51,716 nt of DNA, from assembly GCA_022775005.1 (NCBI GenBank), contig JALFJR010000068.1, positions 1 through 51,716 of the forward strand, read 5' to 3'. A program made the translations under genes and the position numbers. Position 1 is the stretch's first letter, and every line of letters starts with the position of its first letter. The notes below the pieces were generated by a model. The model ran no database searches, was not told the DNA's origin, and worked only from the letters and a program-made list of their open reading frames with translations. This stretch comes from Parabacteroides sp. GTDB taxonomy: Bacteria; Bacteroidota; Bacteroidia; Bacteroidales; Tannerellaceae. Below are positions 8,803 to 15,030 of this stretch, in pieces.

Positions 8803-9072
8803 CTATTCAACGGCTAAACCGGCCTCCAACCATTGCTGGCACAACTCACTCGCGTCACTCTGGGCTGTCTCTGGAGTCACCTCGTAGGCGTCGCACAGCA
8901 ACGCACTGACCTCTTCAACCGTAAATTCTTTGTTTTCCAACTGCTTCCATAGCCAGGCGGCAGAGTCATTCAAGGAATAGACCTGCGCCATGTCGATGGT
9001 GTCGGAAAAGGGATTGACAATCATATATTCTTTGCCGATTTGGCGGAGTATCAAATTTGAATTGAGTTTCAT
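8803..9072 (-). CDS. PqqD-like peptide-binding protein 1
   Basis: The 89-aa product fits the PqqD/RRE fold: an N-terminal beta part (LILRQIGKEYMIVNP), the core MAQVYSLNDSAAWLWKQL, and a C-terminal helical part with EVSALLCDAYEV. PqqD-like proteins bind the leader of a peptide substrate and present it to a radical SAM enzyme. It sits between the second pqqD-like gene (47 nt gap) and the nucleotidyltransferase gene. The two PqqD-like proteins differ clearly in sequence, so they may serve different enzymes or steps. Confidence 0.8.
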   Translation of the reverse strand: MKLNSNLILRQIGKEYMIVNPFSDTIDMAQVYSLNDSAAWLWKQLENKEFTVEEVSALLCDAYEVTPETAQSDASELCQQWLEAGLAVE

Positions 9073-9119
9073 CGCTCTGTATGCTTATCTATTTGTTCGA
9101 CATTTTAGTGAGTGGCCGA

Positions 9120-9401
9120 CTACCAGCTTGGGCCTGTCGGTCGGATCATACCGGCTTGCAACAGCTGCATGATAAACGCGGAGGCATCTTGCGAGGCGGT
9201 ATCCTTATCCACATCATATTCATCCAAGATCAACTGTATCAGGTGATGGAAATCTTTCGTCTCTTCGATATGCTCCCAGATAAATTCACCCGTTCCGGTC
9301 AAGGTGACCATCCCGTTGAACTCCTGGGCGGTTTCTCCGGAAGGGACCAATACGATCTCTCCGGCAATGTTTCGCTTGATAAATTCTTTTGTCCTTTTCA
9401 T
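9120..9401 (-). CDS. PqqD-like peptide-binding protein 2
   Basis: The 93-aa product has the same layout as its neighbour: FIKRNIAGEIVLVPSG, then the core VTLTGTGEFIWEHIEE and the helical part LIQLILDEYDVDKDTASQD. It is a likely RiPP recognition element presenting a leader peptide to a radical SAM enzyme. Its start overlaps the end of the S24/S26 peptidase gene by 4 nt, indicating translational coupling. With two radical SAM enzymes and two PqqD-like proteins in one cassette, a one-to-one pairing is plausible. Confidence 0.85.
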   Translation of the reverse strand: MKRTKEFIKRNIAGEIVLVPSGETAQEFNGMVTLTGTGEFIWEHIEETKDFHHLIQLILDEYDVDKDTASQDASAFIMQLLQAGMIRPTGPSW

Positions 9402-9841
9402 CGCAGGAAAAAACGGTAAATAGAAATAATAGCTCTACGTAAGGGAATGATGTTCGGCCACACGCGCGCGAAAAACTCCCACCAGAAATCTCCCGGGGCA
9501 ATCGTCTGCCCTTTCCGTAGCGCCTGCGTGACCAAGGCGAAGATCTGTTCTCTCCGGATCGGACCCTCCACAACGGTTTGCGCGTCGCCGATCAGATAAT
9601 AGGCATCCTGCTCCACACGACAGATGCGGTGCATGACATACTCGCCCGTGTCGCGCTGATAAAACACCATGTCTCCCTTGCGCAATGCCCTCGCAGGCTT
9701 CGAGAAGGTGATACTGTCTCTCGCATGAATCAGGAAGGGCGACATGCTACTGCCCGAGATCATCAAGCGAACCTGTTTACCCTCCTCCACCCACTCACGT
9801 GCATGAGACAGGAATGTCTTCGTATCCAACGGTTTCAACAT
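9398..9841 (-). CDS. S24/S26-family peptidase, Sec11-like
   Basis: The 147-aa product resembles a small signal-peptidase-like enzyme. The motif ISGSSMSPFL places the nucleophile at Ser32; KGDMVFYQ follows at 55-62, then YVMHRI with His71 and LIGDAQ with Asp86. Ser/His/Asp at these places is the pattern of Sec11/archaeal-type signal peptidases rather than the Ser/Lys dyad of bacterial LepB. There is no N-terminal membrane anchor; a weak hydrophobic stretch lies near the C-terminus. As the exporter lacks a peptidase domain, this enzyme is the best candidate for leader removal. That role is inferred. Confidence 0.8.
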   Translation of the reverse strand: MLKPLDTKTFLSHAREWVEEGKQVRLMISGSSMSPFLIHARDSITFSKPARALRKGDMVFYQRDTGEYVMHRICRVEQDAYYLIGDAQTVVEGPIRREQIFALVTQALRKGQTIAPGDFWWEFFARVWPNIIPLRRAIISIYRFFLR

Positions 9842-9846
9842 TGGCT

Positions 9847-10725
9847 CTATCCTCCTATTACCCTGTTTGCGGTCAGATACTCACGTAACAGATGGGCCGC
9901 CTCAGGCTCCATATTGCAGGCATAGGTACTGAGGCTGACCTGTTCGGTCATCACCAACAGATCGTCGAGTGCCTTGCGTGTGAACCGAGGGTTCCACCAG
10001 TTGATCGTGACTTGCGAGCTGAGTGCCTTGAAATGTTTCATCACCGTTTGAGGGCGGATCGCATTGTCAGCAGCCTGCTCCATGAAGACAATGGCTGCCA
10101 ACGGTCGAGACTGGTTGTGGCAGATGCCACTGGAGCCACAGACGGGCCACCCTTGCGCCTCATAGCCCCCCTCCGGAGAGGGGCAAAGCAAGGCGCGGTC
10201 GCCATTCAACACCGCTGAGCCGGGGATATGCTTACACCACAAGTTCGCATGCGTAGACTTCCCGATGCCACTTGGCCCACTGAACAGGATCGCTTTCCCG
10301 TGATAATCCAAATAGGCACAATGCAGCACGTAACAACCTTTTTGCGAGAGGGATCGTTCCAAGCATAGGCAGGAGATAAACAGCGTATCAATCGTCAGCT
10401 CCTGCTTTAGTGGCCGCAGAAAATAGACATCCACCTCCCGCTCGTTACGCTCCTGATAGAGGGCGTAACTGGCTTGCAATTGGCCAACAGCCAACAAGCG
10501 GGCCTCTAACTCCCCCTGCTGAAAGACGACAATATCCTTTCGTCGAAACACGACCTGCCAATCGGCAGTCGGCAACGGCAGACGATCGACAAAATGAAAG
10601 GCATAGTGCCGATCCACCTCCTCGGAGGCATTCTCCCGATCGATAAACAGACAGCTGTTGACCGGAATCTCCTGCTCCGTCACGCCCGAAAGCGCCAATC
10701 TCAACGGACCTATATGCAGTTTCAT
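9847..10725 (-). CDS. HPr kinase-related P-loop protein
   Basis: The product (292 aa from the chosen start) is related to HPr kinase/phosphorylase and small-molecule kinases built on that fold. The P-loop FSGPSGIGKST lies near residue 150, followed by LNGDRALLC and the loop GWPVCGSSGI. It lacks the N-terminal domain of true HPr kinase, and no HPr gene is nearby. HPrK-like proteins in peptide clusters have been linked to phosphorylation of the peptide, for example in some lasso systems; that is family knowledge, not proof. I start at the ATG at 10725, 1 nt after the upstream stop; a GTG at 10737 would overlap the radical SAM gene by 11 nt. Confidence 0.8.
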   Translation of the reverse strand: MKLHIGPLRLALSGVTEQEIPVNSCLFIDRENASEEVDRHYAFHFVDRLPLPTADWQVVFRRKDIVVFQQGELEARLLAVGQLQASYALYQERNEREVDVYFLRPLKQELTIDTLFISCLCLERSLSQKGCYVLHCAYLDYHGKAILFSGPSGIGKSTHANLWCKHIPGSAVLNGDRALLCPSPEGGYEAQGWPVCGSSGICHNQSRPLAAIVFMEQAADNAIRPQTVMKHFKALSSQVTINWWNPRFTRKALDDLLVMTEQVSLSTYACNMEPEAAHLLREYLTANRVIGG

Positions 10726-10726
10726 C

Positions 10727-11851
10727 TTATCGCTCACGGTTTAAGTCAAGTGCTCCGGAGGGGAAATCCAGGATAATCTGTCTCTTCGCCTCGGCCATTT
10801 GGCAAAGGTAATCCATGGTGCCGGTGGTCTCCTTCTCGCAACGGGCAGCTGCGTAACAGACATCGCACACGGGTCGCAAACGGCAACCCTCGCATTCACT
10901 GTGGGGAGGCAATGCCTCAGCCGCTTGCGTAAGCTGCCGCCAAGCGGCGGCCATCTCCGTCTGGCGCAAGTCGATGGCCGGACGATCCATCAGCACACAA
11001 GGCGTGAGGATGCCTTGCCAATTGATCCAACAAGAGCTCTTGGCAGCCCTGCATTCCAACGCACAGGCTTGTGCGCCCTCCACCTGGGCAAGCGTAAAGT
11101 TCAAGTCGCGCATGTATCGGGCCATCTCGTTCCCCTTTTTATAAGCCATATAGCGAAGCTCAATACGAGCGGCCTCAGCGGCGTCCAGCCGTTCAGCCGG
11201 GATGTCGCGTTGGCTCCCACATTCAGGGCGTGTGAGCGGGAACATGTAAGCGTTCACCTCAGCCGGAATATCCAATTCCTGTGCGAGACGGATAATCTCA
11301 TCATAATCCTCCACATTCTTGCGGACAATACTCACGTTCAGTTTCACGTCGATATCCGCCTTTTTCAGTCGCCTCAAAGCAGCCAGGCAAAGCGCATAAC
11401 CCTGCGGATTATGACACAGGCGGTCATAGGTCGCCGTGCTGCCACCATACAAGGTAATGTTCACCCGACGCGGCTTATAGGTTCGCAAGACGCTCACCAT
11501 CTCATCGTCTATCAATGTCCCGTTGGTATTGAGCGTCAAGATGAAGCCCATCTCACGCAACCGGACATACAATTCCTTGAAATAGGGATAGCGCATCGGC
11601 TCCCCGCCTGTCAGGAGGATGAAGAGCGTGCCCATCTCCTTCAGCTGTTCCGCCCATGCCACCCACTGCTCCAGAGGCAGCAGGCCTCCCTGCCGTTCCA
11701 CCACGCCCTGCTCGGCACGGATGAAACACATGTCGCATTTAAGCGTGCAAACGGGTGTCAACTCGAAGTTGGCGGTGATGGGTATCCGTCCGCGATTGGC
11801 TTTCTCCACCAATCGCCTCTCCAAGGGGTTGGCATCCTGTAGCTGATCCAT
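10727..11851 (-). CDS. Radical SAM/SPASM peptide-modifying enzyme 1
   Basis: The 374-aa product has the radical SAM cluster motif ELTPVCTLKCDMC, with Cys35, Cys39 and Cys42 binding the SAM-cleaving 4Fe-4S cluster. The SAM-binding segment LLTGGEPMRYP follows. The C-terminal SPASM domain has many Cys, including CRAAKSSCWINWQG, TPCVLMD, ECEGCRLRPVCDVC and DYLC, which would hold auxiliary clusters. Such enzymes install thioether, C-C or other bonds in ribosomal peptides. It is a tandem paralogue of the next gene upstream (22 nt gap), with near-identical layout from residue 8 onward. It carries extra Cys at the start of the SPASM part (CALEC, SSC) that the paralogue lacks. Confidence 0.92.
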   Translation of the reverse strand: MDQLQDANPLERRLVEKANRGRIPITANFELTPVCTLKCDMCFIRAEQGVVERQGGLLPLEQWVAWAEQLKEMGTLFILLTGGEPMRYPYFKELYVRLREMGFILTLNTNGTLIDDEMVSVLRTYKPRRVNITLYGGSTATYDRLCHNPQGYALCLAALRRLKKADIDVKLNVSIVRKNVEDYDEIIRLAQELDIPAEVNAYMFPLTRPECGSQRDIPAERLDAAEAARIELRYMAYKKGNEMARYMRDLNFTLAQVEGAQACALECRAAKSSCWINWQGILTPCVLMDRPAIDLRQTEMAAAWRQLTQAAEALPPHSECEGCRLRPVCDVCYAAARCEKETTGTMDYLCQMAEAKRQIILDFPSGALDLNRER

Positions 11852-11873
11852 AACTCTTTCCGATGATTAGTGT

Positions 11874-12974
11874 TTACGTCTTCAACAAAATTTCCGCTTT
11901 CTTCGACTTGGCGATCTGGCAAAGATAGGAAAGGTCGCCACATCGGCTCCGCTCGTTGGTGGCATTGGCGTAGCAGACATCGCAAAGCGGTCGTAGCGAG
12001 CAACCGGCGCACTCATGGTGGAGAGGCAACGCCTCGCAATCGGCCACGATACGTGCCCAGGCATCCGCCACCGCGGTGGAACGCAAGGAGACAGCCGGCA
12101 CGTCCATGTCCACACAAGGTGTCATCAACCCCTGCCAATTGATCCACACCGAGCTTTTACCCGCACGGCAAGTCAAGCCAACGCCCTCCGCTGCCGGCGA
12201 TTCAGGTTGCTCCAATTGTCGAAGCAGTTGATCAACATAGGCGGCATACGCCCGGCCATATTTGTGGCGCAATGCGTCCACCTCTGCCCGTGCCACCTCC
12301 GAGGGGATCGGTCGGCAAGCCTCCGGTGCCACCTTGGCACTCCGATCGGCCCGACTATATACCGACAGATAGCTGTTGGTCAGCGCCGGCATCTCCAGCT
12401 CATCCGCCAACGCCAGCATTTGCCGATGCTCTTTGATGTTTTGGCGTGTTAAGGTGAGGTTTAGTTTGGTGTCAATGCCGTAGGCCTTCAAGCGTCTCAA
12501 CCCCTCCATGCAACGGTCAAAACCTTGAGGCACATGGCAAAGCGCTTGATACGTCTCATTGCTCACGCCATAGAGCGAGACATTGACCCTCCGCGGCTTC
12601 AACCGCTGGAACAGACGAGCCATCTCGTCGTCGATCAAGGTCGCGTTTGTGTTGATCGTGAGGATGAATCCCCTCTCTTTCAGGCGGACATACAGCTCCT
12701 TGAAATCGGGATAGAGCAACGGTTCACCTCCCGTGAGCAGGATGAACAGCGTGCCCATCCGCTGCAACGCGTCGGCCACACGCAGCCACTCCCTCAACGA
12801 ACAAACGCCTCCCGCTGCGGCAACCCGCGATTGCTCCATCCGGACGTAACACATGTCACATCGGAGGTTGCAGACGGGAGTCAGCTCAAAGGAGGCATTA
12901 ATAGGCACTCGGTTAGCGGTCGCTTTGTCCACCAAGGCCCGTTCTATCGGATTAATACCTTGCAAGAAATGCAT
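11874..12974 (-). CDS. Radical SAM/SPASM peptide-modifying enzyme 2
   Basis: The 366-aa product has ELTPVCNLRCDMC with Cys35/39/42, then LLTGGEPLLYP and a SPASM domain with TCRAGKSSVWINWQG, TPCVDMD, ECAGCSLRPLCDVC and SYLC. It is the first enzyme gene after the candidate precursor and probably arose with enzyme 1 by tandem duplication. Divergence between the two is spread along their length, which suggests different target positions or reactions rather than redundancy. The 261-nt gap to the precursor gene holds three hairpins. Family call is firm; substrate is inferred. Confidence 0.92.
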   Translation of the reverse strand: MHFLQGINPIERALVDKATANRVPINASFELTPVCNLRCDMCYVRMEQSRVAAAGGVCSLREWLRVADALQRMGTLFILLTGGEPLLYPDFKELYVRLKERGFILTINTNATLIDDEMARLFQRLKPRRVNVSLYGVSNETYQALCHVPQGFDRCMEGLRRLKAYGIDTKLNLTLTRQNIKEHRQMLALADELEMPALTNSYLSVYSRADRSAKVAPEACRPIPSEVARAEVDALRHKYGRAYAAYVDQLLRQLEQPESPAAEGVGLTCRAGKSSVWINWQGLMTPCVDMDVPAVSLRSTAVADAWARIVADCEALPLHHECAGCSLRPLCDVCYANATNERSRCGDLSYLCQIAKSKKAEILLKT

Positions 12975-13033
12975 TTTGTTTTCGCAAACATCTCATGCGT
13001 TTCAATTTTCGTAACGTAACATGATTGTTTCGT

Positions 13034-13051
13034 GACGCAACACGTTGCGTC
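13034..13051. repeat. Palindrome of REP-like type
   Basis: GACGCAAC and GTTGCGTC form a perfect 8-bp inverted repeat around AC. From memory, palindromes of this kind recur as intergenic elements in Bacteroidetes and cyanobacteria. Confidence 0.6.
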
Positions 13052-13065
13052 CCCACAAATGATGG

Positions 13066-13094
13066 GTAGAGACGTCACAGTGTGGCGTCTCTAC
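13066..13094. repeat. Hairpin element with GTAGAGACG arms
   Basis: The arms GTAGAGACG and CGTCTCTAC are perfect and the pairing continues inward (CACA/TGTG) with one wobble, giving about 14 bp with almost no loop. It lies 14 nt from the previous palindrome and shares the GACG core, so the two look like one compound REP-like element. Confidence 0.65.
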
Positions 13095-13126
13095 TCTCAA
13101 TTATTTTAGAAATGTCTTTTATGAAT

Positions 13127-13162
13127 AGGGAGGGAGTGCCCTGTTGAGGCGGCTCCTTCCCT
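13127..13162. repeat. Hairpin between precursor and enzyme genes
   Basis: AGGGAGGGAG (13127-13136) pairs with CTCCTTCCCT (13153-13162) with one wobble, and the inner bases extend the stem to about 14 bp. The T-run (TTTTT) follows on the plus strand only, so for minus-strand transcription it lacks the U-tract of a full terminator. It could act as a partial attenuator or RNA-end stabiliser after the precursor gene. Confidence 0.5.
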
Positions 13163-13184
13163 TTTTACCTAAAGACGATATTTA

Positions 13185-13205
13185 AAATAATTGATTTATT
13201 GCGAT
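13185..13205. repeat. Direct repeat, copy A, flanking the precursor gene
   Basis: This 21-bp sequence (core AATAATTGATTTATTGCG) is identical to 13722-13742 in the same orientation. Together the copies bracket the candidate precursor gene and one palindrome, 537 bp apart. Confidence 0.85.
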
Positions 13206-13235
13206 CGATACTTATTGATAATCAAAGATACTTAA

Positions 13236-13619
13236 TTATGAAACATTTTTTTCCCACGTATCTCGATTTAGATTTTCCGTAGCATGAATATTTCCATCAC
13301 CTGTCCAAATAATTACAGGTATAGGAGTATAACCTTCTACCTTATCATTTCCTCCATTAGCGTAAAAATAACCTTTTTCAAATTCATCTGTTGTAGGAGC
13401 TTGATGGGCTTTATTACAAGCATGATAATAGCGAGATTTTCCCCATGTCAAATTCCATCCATTCTCAAGGAATATATCACCCTTCTGTCCTCTTCCTGCA
13501 TCACACACGAATTTATATAAGCCCGCTCCACTCTCGGAATGTTCACACGCAGCTACATACTCATTCGGCACGAATTCCTCTGTTGTCAGCATCGGCTTCT
13601 CATACACTTTCTTTTTCAT
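13236..13619 (-). CDS. Candidate RiPP precursor protein
   Basis: The 127-aa product begins MKKKVYEKPMLTTEEF and continues VPNEYVAAC. It has no hydrophobic signal peptide, so VAAC is not a working lipobox; it may mark a leader/core boundary. Three Cys lie at 25, 39 and 68, and the rest is rich in Gly, Asn, Tyr and Trp (NGWNLTWGKSRYYHAC). I recall many small Bacteroidales proteins with similar N-termini but cannot check that here. It is the first gene of the cassette, just upstream of two radical SAM genes. Hand-counted GC is about 37% against about 63% in a sample of the neighbouring enzyme gene, which suggests a different origin. It could instead be an unrelated small protein; the ORF is probable, the role inferred. 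Confidence 0.7.
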   Translation of the reverse strand: MKKKVYEKPMLTTEEFVPNEYVAACEHSESGAGLYKFVCDAGRGQKGDIFLENGWNLTWGKSRYYHACNKAHQAPTTDEFEKGYFYANGGNDKVEGYTPIPVIIWTGDGNIHATENLNRDTWEKNVS

Positions 13620-13683
13620 TTTCTTTCTTTTTTGATTCCATCCCGAAGGAAGGGATCAGCAAAGAGCTTGAGCGAAGCGTGAT

Positions 13684-13704
13684 CAGCGTCCCTACGGGAC
13701 GCTG
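13684..13704. repeat. Perfect palindrome upstream of the precursor gene
   Basis: Arms CAGCGTCCC and GGGACGCTG form a perfect 9-bp stem around TAC. A related, shorter element with the same CC-TAC-GG centre is at 13820-13834. Confidence 0.75.
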
Positions 13705-13721
13705 GGATAAAAGAATTATTG

Positions 13722-13742
13722 AAATAATTGATTTATTGCGAT
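13722..13742. repeat. Direct repeat, copy B, flanking the precursor gene
   Basis: Identical over 21 bp to 13185-13205, same orientation. It lies 103 bp upstream of the precursor start. The 239-nt gap 13620-13858 holds this copy and two palindromes; I see no gene in it. Confidence 0.85.
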
Positions 13743-13819
13743 TTGCTTACTGCAAAAAGCTGATAGCATTCTTCTTCTCAGCACGCTAATTCATTGTCGC
13801 TCAAGCAACCTGCTGACAC

Positions 13820-13834
13820 AGTTCCTACGGAACT
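13820..13834. repeat. Short palindrome related to 13684-13704
   Basis: AGTTCC and GGAACT pair around TAC, the same loop as in the longer palindrome. It lies 25 nt past the aminotransferase stop and could help end or stabilise that part of the transcript; no U-tract follows. Confidence 0.5.
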
Positions 13835-13858
13835 CTGTCCGTTGTTAAGTAAATTTAT

Positions 13859-15004
13859 CTATCTCATACCCCGAATGACCGCAACCACTCGCTCCACATC
13901 CTCGTCGCTCACCATCGGTCCTGAGGGGAGGCAAAGGCCACAGTTGAACTGCGCCTCAGCCACACCATTGACATAGGCGGGAGAGGAGGCGAAGACCGGT
14001 TGCAGGTGCAACGGTTTCCAAAGCGGGCGCGACTCGACGTCGGCTTGCGCCAACCGCTCGCCAAGGCTCGCGGGCGTGAAGCCGGCCTCTTCGCGATCCA
14101 CTTTGATCGTAGTCAGCCAATAGTTGGGCAGGAAAGGGGTCTCGCCCCTCGGTTCCGTCACCGTGATTCCCGGCAGGTCGGCCAGCCGCTCCACATAGAG
14201 CCGGTGGATGGCCTGACGGCGCGCGATGTGGCTATCCACCACCCGCATCTGCCCTCGCCCAATGCCTGCCGACACATTGCTAAGCCGGTAATTATAGCCG
14301 ATCCGCTCATGCTGATACCAGGGGAAAGGCTCGCGCGCCTGGGTGGCATAGAACTTCACTTGCCGTGCCTCCTCCTCCGTCGCGCACAACAAGGCACCCC
14401 CACCGCTGGTGGTGATCATCTTGTTGCCATTGAAGGAGAGGATGCCATATTGGCCTATCGTACCACAATAGCGTCCGTCGTAAACGGATCCCATTGCCTC
14501 AGCCGCGTCTTCCACCACGGGGATACCGTAGCGGGCGGCTACCTCGCCAATTTCATTCATGCGGGCGGGTGTGCCGTAGAGATGCACCGGGATGATGGCC
14601 TTGGGCTTACGCCCCGTCTGCCTCAGGCGATCCTGTATGGCCGCCTCCAGCAGGTCAGGATCCATGTTCCAGGTGTCCGGCTCACTGTCCACGAAAACGG
14701 GGGTAGCCCCTTGATAGCGAATCGGGTTGGCGGAGGCGGTGAAGGTGAAGCTCTGACAGATCACCTCATCGCCCGCTTCCACGCCCAGCATCACCAAGGC
14801 CAGGTGGATGGCCGCGGTGCCCGAAGAGAGAGCCACCGCGTGCACCTCACGGTTGGCGCGCTCGGAGAGCCACGCCGACAGCTCCCGCTCGAAGCCATCC
14901 ACGTTAGGCCCCAAGGGAACTACCCAGTTGGTATCAAAAGCCTCACGCACGAAGTCTTGCTCGGCTCCGCCCATGTGCGCCAAAGATAACCAAATCTTAC
15001 TCAT
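13859..15004 (-). CDS. DegT/DnrJ/EryC1/StrS-family aminotransferase
   Basis: The 381-aa product is a PLP-dependent sugar aminotransferase that adds an amino group to a nucleotide-linked keto-sugar. Visible features are ALSSGTAAIHLAL (cofactor phosphate binding), VVEDAAEAMGS with the PLP-binding Asp, and FNGNKMITTSGGG with the internal-aldimine Lys near residue 190. It lies 26 nt behind the OmpA-like genes. The membrane dehydratase encoded upstream in the operon could supply its 4-keto-sugar, as in WbpM/PglF plus PglE-type pairs. The last capsule-type gene before the peptide cassette, it would supply an amino sugar for the polysaccharide. The exact sugar cannot be read from sequence. Confidence 0.9.
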   Translation of the reverse strand: MSKIWLSLAHMGGAEQDFVREAFDTNWVVPLGPNVDGFERELSAWLSERANREVHAVALSSGTAAIHLALVMLGVEAGDEVICQSFTFTASANPIRYQGATPVFVDSEPDTWNMDPDLLEAAIQDRLRQTGRKPKAIIPVHLYGTPARMNEIGEVAARYGIPVVEDAAEAMGSVYDGRYCGTIGQYGILSFNGNKMITTSGGGALLCATEEEARQVKFYATQAREPFPWYQHERIGYNYRLSNVSAGIGRGQMRVVDSHIARRQAIHRLYVERLADLPGITVTEPRGETPFLPNYWLTTIKVDREEAGFTPASLGERLAQADVESRPLWKPLHLQPVFASSPAYVNGVAEAQFNCGLCLPSGPMVSDEDVERVVAVIRGMR

Positions 15005-15030
15005 TTTCCGTTATGAACAAAAAAGATGTA

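Larger units (their letters stand above)
6026..13619 (-). other. Candidate RiPP-type peptide modification and export cassette
   Basis: Nine minus-strand genes form a unit: a 127-aa candidate precursor, two radical SAM/SPASM enzymes, an HPr-kinase-like protein, an S24/S26 peptidase, two PqqD-like proteins, a nucleotidyltransferase and an ABC exporter. Gaps between the eight enzyme and transport genes are mostly under 25 nt and several genes overlap. The unit is set inside the capsule locus between the aminotransferase gene and wza. Each member is recognised by its own motifs. That they act together on the small protein is inference from gene order. Confidence 0.65.

Noticed and set aside
10799-11842. 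Long open frame (347 codons) on the plus strand opposite radical SAM enzyme 1
   Set aside because: It is antisense to a gene with clear catalytic motifs, has no recognisable domain, and reflects the high GC and codon pattern of the real gene.
6026-13619. Lasso-peptide cluster
   Set aside because: There is no asparagine-synthetase-like cyclase (C protein) and no transglutaminase-type B2 protease in the cassette; only the PqqD, kinase, nucleotidyltransferase and exporter parts are shared.
13236-13619. Lipoprotein, because of VAAC near the N-terminus
   Set aside because: There is no hydrophobic signal segment before the Cys, so signal peptidase II processing is not expected.
14000-14989. Long open frame (329 codons) on the plus strand opposite the DegT aminotransferase
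   Set aside because: His/Arg-rich shadow translation with no domain; the minus strand has all aminotransferase motifs.
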